NCBI GenBank assembly: GCA_938041035.1
Contig: CALHYX010000022.1
Coordinates: 23,068 to 87,067, forward strand
Length of the DNA: 64,000 nucleotides
Direction of reading: 5' to 3'
From: an uncultured Acidimicrobiales bacterium
GTDB lineage: Bacteria; Actinomycetota; Acidimicrobiia; Acidimicrobiales; SHLQ01
Of this stretch, positions 41,439-49,555 are shown piece after piece (the first letter of the stretch is position 1; each line of letters opens with the position of its first letter). The position numbers and the translations under genes are program-made. The notes beneath the pieces were generated by a model that was not told where the DNA came from, made no database searches, and worked only from the letters and a program-made list of their open reading frames with translations.

Positions 41439-42976
41439 GCGACGAACAGCCGCGGCGACGGCGCGGTGGAGGCCGCGCGGCCCGTCAGGCGGCCCGATCG
41501 GACACCTCGCAGGTCTCGGTGCCCTACCTCGTGCGTTCGATGACCCCGGTCGAGGTGGTCTCCGAGGAAGGCCTCGTCACCATCGAGGAAAACGCCGAGA
41601 CGATCCTCGCCGAGATCGGCCTCGACTTCCGGGACTACCCGTCCGCACTGACCCTGCTCGCCGAGGCCGGAGCCGAGGTCGATGGCGAACGGGTGCGGTT
41701 CCCGAAGGGCATGTGCCGCGAGATCGTCCAGGCTTCGGCGCCCGCCGAGTACACCCAGCACGCCCGCAACCCGGCGCGCAACACCGTCATCGGCGGCAAC
41801 AACACCGTGTTTGCCCCCAATTACGGTTCCCCGTTCGCGTTCGACCTCGATCGCGGTCGGCGCTACGCCGACATCGAGGACTTTCGGAACCTGGTCAAGC
41901 TCGTGTACATGCTCCCGTACCTGCATCACAGCGGTGGCACGGTCTGTGAGCCCGTGGATATCCCGGTGTCCAAGCGCCATCTCGACATGGTGTATTCGCA
42001 CATCAAATACAGCGACAAGGGTTTCATGGGGTCGGTCACCGCCGCCGAACGCGCGGCCGACTCGGTGGAGTTGGCCCGCATCGGGTTCGGCGGCGACCTC
42101 GCCGACCGCACCGTCATGACCAGCCTGATCAACGCGTCGTCCCCGCTGTCGTGGGACGCCACCATGCTCGGCGCGGCCGAGGTCTACGCCAGCAACAACC
42201 AGGCCTGCATCTTCAGCCCCTTCATCCTCGCCGGCGCCATGGCCCCGGCCACCGTCGGCGGGGTGTGCGCACAGAGCCTCGCCGAGGCGTTGGCGGGTAT
42301 GACGTTCGCCCAGCTCATCCGCCCGGGCGCACCCGTCGTGTTCGGCACGTTCGCAGCGTCGATGTCGATGCAGACCGGAGCCCCGACGTTCGGCACGCCC
42401 GAACCGGCTCTCGTCAACTACGTCATGGCGGCGCTGGCTCGCCGGGTCGGCGTACCGTTCCGCTCCGGCGGCAGTCTGTGCGCGTCAAAGCTGCCCGATG
42501 CCCAGGCCGCCTATGAGAGTGCGAACACCCTGCAACCGGCCGTGTTGAGCGGCGTGAACTTCATGTTGCATGCCGCTGGGTGGCAGGAGGGCGGGCTGTC
42601 GGTCGGCTTCGAGAAGTTGATCATGGACCACGACCAACTCGGCATGATGCACGCGTTCGCCAAGGGGGTGGACCTCACCGAGAACGGGCAGGCCATGTCC
42701 GCGTTTCGCGAGAACGAGCCGGGTCAGCACTTCCTGGGAACCGAACACACCCTCGCCAACTTCGAGTCGGCGTTCTACCTCTCGCCGATCGCCGACAACA
42801 ACAGTTTCGAGCAGTGGAGTGAGGAAGGCTCCCTCGACGCGGCGCAGCGGGCGAACGCGATCTGGAAGCAGATGCTCAACGACTACGAGCCGCCGCCGCT
42901 CGATGAGGCCATCGACGCCGAACTGCTCGACTACATCGCCCGACGCAAAGAGGTGCTACCCGACGAGTTCGGGTAG
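41435..42976 (+). CDS. MttB-family trimethylamine/betaine methyltransferase, non-pyrrolysine
   Basis: 513 residues from ATG 41435, with a basic N-terminal tail then SVPYLVRSMTPVEVVSEEGL (in two parts). The MttB-family core includes GGNNTVFAPNYGSPFAFDL (about 128-146), SHIKYSDKGFMGSVTA and FSPFILAGAMAPATVGG (about 262-278). No in-frame TAG interrupts it, so pyrrolysine is not used; such proteins demethylate quaternary amines, with MtgB (glycine betaine) the best-known example. The methyl acceptor is the corrinoid protein at 36714. The substrate is inferred from neighbours only; carnitine, proline betaine or gamma-butyrobetaine are alternatives. Confidence 0.88.
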   Translation: MSDEQPRRRRGGGRAARQAARSDTSQVSVPYLVRSMTPVEVVSEEGLVTIEENAETILAEIGLDFRDYPSALTLLAEAGAEVDGERVRFPKGMCREIVQASAPAEYTQHARNPARNTVIGGNNTVFAPNYGSPFAFDLDRGRRYADIEDFRNLVKLVYMLPYLHHSGGTVCEPVDIPVSKRHLDMVYSHIKYSDKGFMGSVTAAERAADSVELARIGFGGDLADRTVMTSLINASSPLSWDATMLGAAEVYASNNQACIFSPFILAGAMAPATVGGVCAQSLAEALAGMTFAQLIRPGAPVVFGTFAASMSMQTGAPTFGTPEPALVNYVMAALARRVGVPFRSGGSLCASKLPDAQAAYESANTLQPAVLSGVNFMLHAAGWQEGGLSVGFEKLIMDHDQLGMMHAFAKGVDLTENGQAMSAFRENEPGQHFLGTEHTLANFESAFYLSPIADNNSFEQWSEEGSLDAAQRANAIWKQMLNDYEPPPLDEAIDAELLDYIARRKEVLPDEFG

Positions 42977-42992
42977 GACTCGCCCCGCCGAT

Positions 42993-42998
42993 TAGGGT
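42993..42998 (+). promoter_or_regulatory. -10 box candidate for the secreted hydrolase
   Basis: TAGGGT, 31 nt before ATG 43030, leaving a short leader that contains the ribosome site GAGTGGGGGAAA. The hydrolase may thus be transcribed separately from the methyltransferase operon. Confidence 0.35.
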
Positions 42999-43029
42999 CT
43001 CGACATACGTCGAGAGTGGGGGAAATACG

Positions 43030-44295
43030 ATGAAGGCAGCGAACGAGAAGCTTCGTGTGGTGCTGTTCGCCCTGACGGCCGCCGCCCTGTTCATGACCGG
43101 CCTGGCGGTCAGCCCCGCCGCGGCCCAGACCGACCCGACGGTCGACGGCTCACCCGACGAGGCCGGTGAGGTATCCACCGAACCAGCCCGACTGCGCCCG
43201 CGGGGCGAGCACCGGGCCCGCCCCGACGAGTTCGGCCCCTGGAAGGTGGGGCTGGAGACCTTCGAGATGGTCGACGCCGACCGCGACGACCGCACGATGG
43301 AGGTCGACATCTGGTATCCGATCGACGCGGAGGTGGCGGCCACCGCCGACCCCGCGGTCATCGACTTCCTCGTCGCTTCCCTGACCTTCGAAAACACCTT
43401 CGACGCTCCCCCGCCCGCCCGGGTGGGCAACTTCCCCCTCGTGGTCTTCTCCCACGGCAGTGGCGGCATCCGCCAGCAGTCGTGGGATCTCATGGAGCAC
43501 CTGGCGAGCCACGGCTTCGTCGTCGTGGCCCCGGACCACACCGGCAACACCGCGCTCGACGGACTGAACGGCACGGTGCTGCCCGGCGATGTCGTGGCCG
43601 CCCACCGGCCGCGCGACATCAGCTTCGTCATCGATCAGGTGCTCGGCTTCGATGCGGATCCGACGAACAAGTTCGCCGGGCAGATCAACGAACGCAAGAT
43701 TGCCGTCGCCGGTCACTCCTTCGGTGGGTTCACCGCATTGGCCGTCGCCGGCGGATTCGACACCTATGAACCCGACCCGCGGGTGAAGGCCATCATCCCG
43801 ATCGCCGGTGCGTCCAACGGGTTGACCGACGAGGAGCTGGCGGCGATCGACGTACCGACCCTGTTCCTATCGGCCACCGACGACGTCACCGTGGCCCTCG
43901 ACCCGGGTACCACCCGGCCGTGGGCGGAGATCAGCTCCAACCGGATCTACCGGGTCGATCTGTTGTCGGCCGGGCACAGCTCGTTCACCAACATCTGCGA
44001 CCTGGTCGACCTGTTGCTCGATGGCGGGCTGCCGCCCGTGCTGCTCCAGGCGCTGATCGACAACGCCGCCGAGGGTTGTGCTCCGGAGTTGATGAACATC
44101 GACGAGGCGCTGCGGCTCACGAACCTGTACAGCACCGCGTTCTTGAAGGTGGCGCTGAACTCGGTCGGCAAGAACCGCTTCTACCTCACGCCGCGCTACA
44201 CCCGAAACGCGGAGAACAGCGTGGACTACTTCGTCGGCAACCGACGGGGCCGCACCCTGCGCTACCAGGGCCCGCCGCCCCCACTCGGCAGCTAA
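43030..44295 (+). CDS. Secreted alpha/beta hydrolase (PAF-acetylhydrolase/lipase-like)
   Basis: 421 residues. The signal peptide (~1-35) ends AVSPAAAQ, the mature N-terminus is acidic and disordered, and the hydrolase fold begins near residue 75. The oxyanion region is VVFSHGSGGIRQQSWDL (about 139-155), the nucleophile elbow GHSFGGF (Ser about 227), with acid and His candidates in LSATDDVTVALD and LLSAGHSSFTNIC. It resembles bacterial PAF-acetylhydrolase/cutinase-like lipases. Placed between the betaine methyltransferase and fhs; it might release a choline- or betaine-bearing compound outside the cell (speculative). Confidence 0.8.
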   Translation: MKAANEKLRVVLFALTAAALFMTGLAVSPAAAQTDPTVDGSPDEAGEVSTEPARLRPRGEHRARPDEFGPWKVGLETFEMVDADRDDRTMEVDIWYPIDAEVAATADPAVIDFLVASLTFENTFDAPPPARVGNFPLVVFSHGSGGIRQQSWDLMEHLASHGFVVVAPDHTGNTALDGLNGTVLPGDVVAAHRPRDISFVIDQVLGFDADPTNKFAGQINERKIAVAGHSFGGFTALAVAGGFDTYEPDPRVKAIIPIAGASNGLTDEELAAIDVPTLFLSATDDVTVALDPGTTRPWAEISSNRIYRVDLLSAGHSSFTNICDLVDLLLDGGLPPVLLQALIDNAAEGCAPELMNIDEALRLTNLYSTAFLKVALNSVGKNRFYLTPRYTRNAENSVDYFVGNRRGRTLRYQGPPPPLGS

Positions 44296-44597
44296 CCATC
44301 GTTCGCCGGATCGCCCGGGCCCACGTGTGCGCGTGGCAGCGCGCCTATGACGGGTCATTCCCGTGCTCGATGCGCTCGACATCGACGTGCGCGCCGAGGT
44401 GACGGTGCGGCCGGCCAGCATCCCGACAGGCGGGAAATCCCAAGAATTGATCGACTTTGGGCGCAAAAGTGCTGTAAATGTGGGCTGTAACGCAGGTCAC
44501 ATCCTTCCCGCCTAATGGGATAGGCTGAGGCCAGCGGCGTATCGACCAACCATCGTGCGGACCGCTCCGTCGAGTCCTACCGAAAGAGACACACGCT
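44296..44597. promoter_or_regulatory. Intergenic control region before fhs
   Basis: 302 bp without a gene. A TAGGCT -10-like box is at 44521-44526, leaving a leader of about 65 nt before ATG 44598; the upstream part (44440-44500) is AT-richer. A CGGGAAATCCC partial palindrome lies near 44431. Only a weak AAAGAG precedes ATG. No known riboswitch was recognised. Confidence 0.45.
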
Positions 44598-46295
44598 ATG
44601 GGGTTCCCATCCGATCTCGAGATCGCCACCTCGGCATCGCTGCGCCCGATGAACGAGATCGCCGAGGTCGCGGGTATCCCCGAGGAATTCCTCGAGCCCT
44701 ACGGCGCGGGCACGGCCAAGATCGGTCTCGGCGCGATCGCGGCCATGGCGGACCGGCCCAAGGCGCGCTACGTGGTCGTTTCGGCCATCACCCCCACGCC
44801 GCTCGGCGAGGGCAAGACCACCACCACCGTCGGGCTCGGCCAGGGCTTCAGCCACATCGACAAGTCCGCCACCATCGCCATCCGGCAACCATCGATGGGC
44901 CCCACCTTCGGCATCAAGGGAGGCGCGGCCGGCGGCGGCTACAGCCAGGTCATCCCGATGGAGCTGTTGAACCTGCACCTCACCGGCGACATGCACGCCG
45001 TGACCGCCGCCCACAACATGTGCTCGGCCATGCTCGACGCCCACCTCTTCCACGGCAACGAACTCGAACTCGATCAACACAACATCACCTGGCGTCGGGT
45101 GCTCGACGTCAACGACCGGGCTCTGCGCAACACCGTGATCGGGATGGGAGGCCGCCTCGATGGCGTGCCGCGCCAGACCGGCTTCGACATCACCGCCGCC
45201 TCCGAGGTGATGGCCGCGCTGGCCCTTGCCTCGGATCTTCAGGATCTGCGCCAACGGCTCGGCCGCATCGTGGTCGGCTACACCAAGGCCGGCACACCGG
45301 TCACCGCGGAGGAACTCAAGGTCGCGGGCTCGATGGCCGTGATCTTGCGCGAGGCCATCAAACCCAACCTGATGCAGACCCTCGAGGGCACGCCCGCCCT
45401 CGTCCACACCGGCCCCTTCGGCAACATCGCCACGGGCAACAGCTCGATCGTGGCCGACCGGGTCGGCATACATACCGGCGACTTCCTCATCACCGAAGCC
45501 GGCTTCGGTGCCGACATGGGCGCCGAGCGCTTCTTCAACATCAAGTGCCGATACTCCGGTCTCGCACCGGACGCCGCGGTCCTGGTGGCGACGGTGCGCG
45601 GCCTCAAGGCCCACTCCGGTAATCACAAGATCGTGGCGGGCAAGCCGTTGCCCGAGGCCCTCCTCGCCGAGAACCCCGACGAGGTCCATCAGGGCGGCGA
45701 CAACCTGCGCAAGCAGCTCGAGAACATGAAGATTCACGGCTGCACCCCCGTGGTTGCCATCAACGCCTTTCCGGAGGATCATCGGGGCGACCTCGACGCC
45801 ATCGCCGAGATCGCGGCCGAATACGGGGCCCGCTCGGCGCTCGCCACCCACTTCGCCGACGGCGGAGCGGGCGCGGCCGAGCTGGCCGAAGCGGTCGCCG
45901 AGGCCGCCGAGGAACCCAGCCAATTCGAAGTGCTGTACCCCGATGAGGCGCCGCTGCGCGACAAGATCCACGCGGTCGCGACCCGGGTGTACGGCGCCGA
46001 CGACGTCGAGTACTCCTCCCAGGCGGCGAAGCAACTCGACACCTACGAGGCCGCGGGGTTCGGCGACCTTCCGGTGTGCATTGCCAAGACGCACCTGTCG
46101 ATCTCCTCGGACCCCAAGCTCAAAGGGGCACCGACCGGTTGGACCCTGCCGGTGCGCGAGGTGCGCGCGTCGGTCGGGGCCGGCTTCATCTACCCGCTGT
46201 GCGGCGACATGCGCACCATGCCCGGCTTGGGCAGGGTTCCGGCCGCCGCCGGCATCGACATCGACGCCGACGGCAACATCGTGGGGCTGAGTTAG
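44598..46295 (+). CDS. fhs: Formate-tetrahydrofolate ligase
   Basis: 565 residues. The ATP-binding TPTPLGEGKTTTTVGLGQG (about 66-84) and RQPSMGPTFGIKGGAAGGG (in two parts, about 95-114) are FTHFS signatures, and the length matches the family. The enzyme interconverts formate + THF + ATP with 10-formyl-THF. In a demethylating cluster it can run in reverse to conserve ATP from formyl-THF, releasing formate. FolD (methylene- to formyl-THF) is not in the window. The TAG stop overlaps the next start by one base. Confidence 0.96.
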   Translation: MGFPSDLEIATSASLRPMNEIAEVAGIPEEFLEPYGAGTAKIGLGAIAAMADRPKARYVVVSAITPTPLGEGKTTTTVGLGQGFSHIDKSATIAIRQPSMGPTFGIKGGAAGGGYSQVIPMELLNLHLTGDMHAVTAAHNMCSAMLDAHLFHGNELELDQHNITWRRVLDVNDRALRNTVIGMGGRLDGVPRQTGFDITAASEVMAALALASDLQDLRQRLGRIVVGYTKAGTPVTAEELKVAGSMAVILREAIKPNLMQTLEGTPALVHTGPFGNIATGNSSIVADRVGIHTGDFLITEAGFGADMGAERFFNIKCRYSGLAPDAAVLVATVRGLKAHSGNHKIVAGKPLPEALLAENPDEVHQGGDNLRKQLENMKIHGCTPVVAINAFPEDHRGDLDAIAEIAAEYGARSALATHFADGGAGAAELAEAVAEAAEEPSQFEVLYPDEAPLRDKIHAVATRVYGADDVEYSSQAAKQLDTYEAAGFGDLPVCIAKTHLSISSDPKLKGAPTGWTLPVREVRASVGAGFIYPLCGDMRTMPGLGRVPAAAGIDIDADGNIVGLS

Positions 46296-47218
46296 TGAAC
46301 GTGCTCGATCGCCTGCTCTCCTCGCTGTCGCAGTGGCGCCAGCGGGTCGATGCCGTCCGGCGAAACCGCCGGGAACCGGCTGCGCTCGAGCATCGCAACA
46401 ACCTGGTCCGGGATCTCACGTTTGAACTCGTACCGCTGAAGAACCTCCCCGCCCAGTACCACCACCTTCCCCACAACGCACGGGTGTCGGTCACCTGTTC
46501 CCCGGTCAAGGGGATCGACGAGACCCTCCGTATCACCAAGGACCTCATCGGCAGCGGGCATCGACCCGTCCCCCACATCGCCGCCCGAATGGTCGAAAGC
46601 GAGGATCACGTCCGGCGCATCGCCGAAACGTGCGTGCGGCTCGACGTCGCCGAAATCTTCGTGATCGCCGGCGATGCGGCGGAGCCGCACGGTCCGTACG
46701 GCGACGCGCTGGCGTTCATCGAAGCGTTCATCGAACACGAGTCCGGCGTCCGTCACATCGGTATCACCGGGTATCCCGACGGCCACTCGTTCATCGACGA
46801 TGACGCTCTGCATCGGGCACTGCTCGACAAACAGGCCGTCCTCCACGCCGCGGGTATCGAGGGCCACATCTCCACCCAGATGTGCTTCGACCCGGAGCGC
46901 ATCGTCGCCTGGGTGCGCCAGATTCGGGCCGCCGGGATCGATCTACCGATCCACCTCGGCATGCCCGGCGTCGTCGAGCGGTCCAAGCTCGTCACGATGG
47001 GCGCGCGACTCGGCGTCGGCGCCAGCCTCCGCTACGTCAAGAAGAACGCCGGCGCACTCGCCCGGCTCTTCACACCCGGTGGCTACGACCCCGACCAGCT
47101 GCTCGATCCGCTGCTCGAACAATTGCTCGAACTCGACGTCGACGGGCTCCACGTATTCACGTTCAACCAGGTCGCGGCTACCGAAGCCTGGCGATCGCGT
47201 TCGGTACTCTTCGAGTAG
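46295..47218 (+). CDS. Methylenetetrahydrofolate reductase family protein
   Basis: 307 residues from GTG 46295 (sharing the G of the fhs TAG) or GTG 46301. TIM-barrel MTHFR features: FELVPLKNLP near residue 43, VSVTCSPVKGIDETLRI (in MetF position 'vTwgagg'), PHIAARMVESEDHVRRIA, IFVIAGDAAEP and HIGITGYPDGHSF. FAD and folate residues fit the family loosely; it lacks the standard N-terminal MetF opening, so it is a divergent branch. In this cluster the direction would be methyl-THF to methylene-THF. Coupling to fhs supports one C1 module. Confidence 0.85.
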   Translation: MNVLDRLLSSLSQWRQRVDAVRRNRREPAALEHRNNLVRDLTFELVPLKNLPAQYHHLPHNARVSVTCSPVKGIDETLRITKDLIGSGHRPVPHIAARMVESEDHVRRIAETCVRLDVAEIFVIAGDAAEPHGPYGDALAFIEAFIEHESGVRHIGITGYPDGHSFIDDDALHRALLDKQAVLHAAGIEGHISTQMCFDPERIVAWVRQIRAAGIDLPIHLGMPGVVERSKLVTMGARLGVGASLRYVKKNAGALARLFTPGGYDPDQLLDPLLEQLLELDVDGLHVFTFNQVAATEAWRSRSVLFE

Positions 47219-47239
47219 GCGACCACACGGAGCGGCCCA

Positions 47240-48394
47240 GTGAGCAAGCAACACCCCAGCACCGAGATCGAGCTGTGTGATGCATCCCTGGACGCCGACG
47301 GCCTCGTGCAGGTGACCTGGGCGGACGGAACCGACGCCCGCTTCGACACCCGCTGGTTGCGCGACAACTGCCCATGTTCCACCTGCCGGGTCGCCCAAAC
47401 CGAAGAGCGCCGGTTCTTCTCCGGTTCCCTGACCTCGGCGCTCACACCGAAAGAGATCGCCGTCCGGGCCGGCACTGCCGAAGCCGGATGCATCCGCGTC
47501 GACTGGGGCGACCACCGCTCCGAGTTCACCGGTTCGTTCCTGGCCGCATACCGCACGCTGCCGCCGCCTCGCTATGAACCCCGCTACTGGGACGCAACCG
47601 ACGTCGATGACTTCCCGGTTGCGGAGTGCGACGCGGTGATGAATGACGATGGCGCCCTGTTGCGTTGGTTGGTCGACTTCCGTGCCTGGGGGGTCGGCCG
47701 TCTCGTCGGGGTCCCGGCGGAGTCGGAGTACGTCGTGCGGATCATTGAACGCTTCGGCCACCTTCGCCGGCTGGCGTTTGACCGGATTCACGATGTGCGG
47801 GTCGACCCCGCCGGGTACAACGTCGCCCACACGGCCGAGCCGCTCCCGCCCCACGCCGACTTCCCGGGTTACCGATGGCCACCGAGCCTCCAGCTGTTGC
47901 ACATGCTCGAGAATCCGGCCGGCGGCGGACCGTGGATCGCCGTCGACGGGTGGCGCCTCGCCAACGAGTTGCGCGCCGCCGACCCCGACGGGTTCCGCCT
48001 GCTCACCGAGGTCTGGGCGCCGTGGCGCATGTTCAGTGCCGACGAGGAAACCTACGCCCGCGGCCCACTCGTGTGGTTGGACGACCGTGGTGCGGTCGCC
48101 GGAGTTCGCTTCTCGAACCAGGTTATGCAGCCGATCGAACTCCCGGCCGAGGAGCTCGACGCGTACTACGACGCGTACACCCAGTACGCGCGAGCCGTCG
48201 TCGATCCGAGGAACCAGGCGATCATCCCCAACACCTCGGGTGACTTGTTGATGACCCACGCTCATCGCACGTTCCACGGCCGTCAGGCGTTCGATCCCGA
48301 GGCCGGGCCGCGTTGGCTCCAAGATGGGTACGCCGAGTTCGATGACCTCGACGCTCGCATCACCGTCTTGCAACGAAAGCTGGAAACCCCATGA
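47240..48394 (+). CDS. Fe(II)/2-oxoglutarate oxygenase, gamma-butyrobetaine hydroxylase/TmpA-like
   Basis: 384 residues from GTG 47240. An N-terminal DUF971-type zinc domain has WLRDNCPCSTC (C44, C46, C49). The TauD-fold catalytic domain shows the facial triad as H205 and D207 (LPPHADFPG) and H346 (THAHRTFHGRQ), with an Arg-containing C-terminal WLQDGY. It hydroxylates trimethylammonium compounds such as gamma-butyrobetaine, trimethyllysine or, for TmpA, trimethylammonioethylphosphonate. Its ATGA overlap with an HD-domain oxygenase-like gene favours the TmpA reading; carnitine synthesis is the alternative. Confidence 0.85.
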   Translation: MSKQHPSTEIELCDASLDADGLVQVTWADGTDARFDTRWLRDNCPCSTCRVAQTEERRFFSGSLTSALTPKEIAVRAGTAEAGCIRVDWGDHRSEFTGSFLAAYRTLPPPRYEPRYWDATDVDDFPVAECDAVMNDDGALLRWLVDFRAWGVGRLVGVPAESEYVVRIIERFGHLRRLAFDRIHDVRVDPAGYNVAHTAEPLPPHADFPGYRWPPSLQLLHMLENPAGGGPWIAVDGWRLANELRAADPDGFRLLTEVWAPWRMFSADEETYARGPLVWLDDRGAVAGVRFSNQVMQPIELPAEELDAYYDAYTQYARAVVDPRNQAIIPNTSGDLLMTHAHRTFHGRQAFDPEAGPRWLQDGYAEFDDLDARITVLQRKLETP

Positions 48395-48978
48395 CCGAGG
48401 AACCTCCCGGCTTCGGCGGCCACAAGGTCGCCTTCACCGCCATGGCCGAGGGCAGCGCCGCCGACTACGCGGTCCTCGCTCCGTTCGCCGATGTGTTCCG
48501 CCACGGGTTGGCCGACCGGATGCTCGGCTGGCTGCGCCAACTCGACGACGCCGAGACCCCCTATCGGGTGAGCCTGCTCGACCACTGCCTGCAAAGCGCC
48601 ACCCGGGCCGAGGCCGACGGCGCCGACGACGAAACGGTCGTGTGCGCCCTCCTGCACGACGTTGGCGACCTGATCAGCCCCGACAATCATTCCGCCGTGG
48701 TGGCCGAGATGTTGCGCCCCTATGTGTCAGAGCAGAACCACTGGGTGCTGCGCCACCACGGCATCTTCCAGGGCTACTACTACTTTCATCACTACGGCGA
48801 AGACCGCGATGCCCGCGAGCGCTTCGCCGGCCATGAGCACTATCAGGCCTGCGTCGACTTTTGTCACCGGTGGGATCAGCCGTCGTTCGACCCCGACTTT
48901 CCCACCCACCCGATCGAGCACTTCGAGGCCCGGGTGCGCGAGGTGTTGGCCCGCCAACCTCGGTTTCCGGCGGCCTGA
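48391..48978 (+). CDS. HD-domain protein, PhnZ/TmpB-like mixed-valent di-iron oxygenase candidate
   Basis: 195 residues from ATG 48391, overlapping the oxygenase stop. Metal ligands of an HD fold are in place: H65 (LLDHCLQSATRA), H89-D90 (ALLHDVGD), H100 (DNH), H122/H123 (RHHGIFQGYYYFHH) and D162 (CHRWD). An ETPY segment (E55, Y58) just before the first His could be the ExxY lid motif I recall for TmpB/PhnZ-type oxygenases. Usually annotated as a phosphohydrolase. If TmpB-like, it splits the hydroxylated phosphonate into glycine betaine and phosphate. Not proven from sequence alone. Confidence 0.75.
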   Translation: MTEEPPGFGGHKVAFTAMAEGSAADYAVLAPFADVFRHGLADRMLGWLRQLDDAETPYRVSLLDHCLQSATRAEADGADDETVVCALLHDVGDLISPDNHSAVVAEMLRPYVSEQNHWVLRHHGIFQGYYYFHHYGEDRDARERFAGHEHYQACVDFCHRWDQPSFDPDFPTHPIEHFEARVREVLARQPRFPAA

Positions 48979-49539
48979 TCAGTCGTCGAGATCGACGGTG
49001 CTCCACGTAACCCGGGCCCCTTCGTGGCCCGTGCGGATCACCCAGACGGTCGACAGGACCGACAGGACCAGCGTCGCGGCGACAAAGGCTCCGGTGATCG
49101 CTTTGGCGCTGCCCCCACCGCCGGTTGCAGGCGCCGAAACATCGGTGGCGTCGGCTGCTTCGATTCGCCCGTCGCCGGTGCCGGCGCCCTCGCTGGCGGC
49201 GGTGCCCCGGGCCCGGTCGGACCAGCGGCCGAAGCCGACGAGGCCGGCCACGGAGAAGAAGAGCCCGATGACCAACCATCGGGTGGTCTGCCCGAGGCTC
49301 TCATGCTTTTCGATGGTCTCGCGGAGCTCGAGTACGTCCTCGAACTCTTCGCCCGACGACACCGACAGCATGGTGCTGACGACCACGGTCGCCATCAGCG
49401 CGAGCAGGGCCCAGCCGTAGCGGCGCCGCCAGCGGGGCCGCAGGGCCAACAACACCGCCGCCACGCATGCCAAAGGGATCATGACGACGGTGTAGTGGAC
49501 CAAAAGGATGTGGGCCGGCAGGTCGAAGAGCGACTTCAT
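48979..49539 (-). CDS. DUF2231-like membrane protein
   Basis: 186 residues from ATG 49539 (TAGCGT box 6 nt upstream). Four hydrophobic segments: ~9-33, ~40-58, ~85-103 and ~150-168. The opening LPAHILLVHYTVVMIPLA and the middle SGEEFEDV...HESLGQTTRW match the DUF2231 pattern of H-x5-H-type small membrane proteins of unknown role, possibly metal or redox linked. Its stop abuts the HD gene stop with no gap. The Ala/Gly-rich loop ~110-145 is species-specific filler. Confidence 0.72.
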   Translation of the reverse strand: MKSLFDLPAHILLVHYTVVMIPLACVAAVLLALRPRWRRRYGWALLALMATVVVSTMLSVSSGEEFEDVLELRETIEKHESLGQTTRWLVIGLFFSVAGLVGFGRWSDRARGTAASEGAGTGDGRIEAADATDVSAPATGGGGSAKAITGAFVAATLVLSVLSTVWVIRTGHEGARVTWSTVDLDD

Positions 49540-49545
49540 GGCCCG

Positions 49546-49551
49546 ACGCTA
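49546..49551 (-). promoter_or_regulatory. -10 box for leaderless start of the DUF2231-like gene
   Basis: TAGCGT on the minus strand, 6 nt before ATG 49539. Confidence 0.5.
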
Positions 49552-49555
49552 GCGC

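Noticed and set aside
41435..42976. Pyrrolysine-containing methyltransferase
   Set aside because: No in-frame TAG occurs within the gene.
44296..44597. Riboswitch or small gene before fhs
   Set aside because: No known riboswitch core and no ORF with ribosome site; only a promoter-like box and short partial palindromes.
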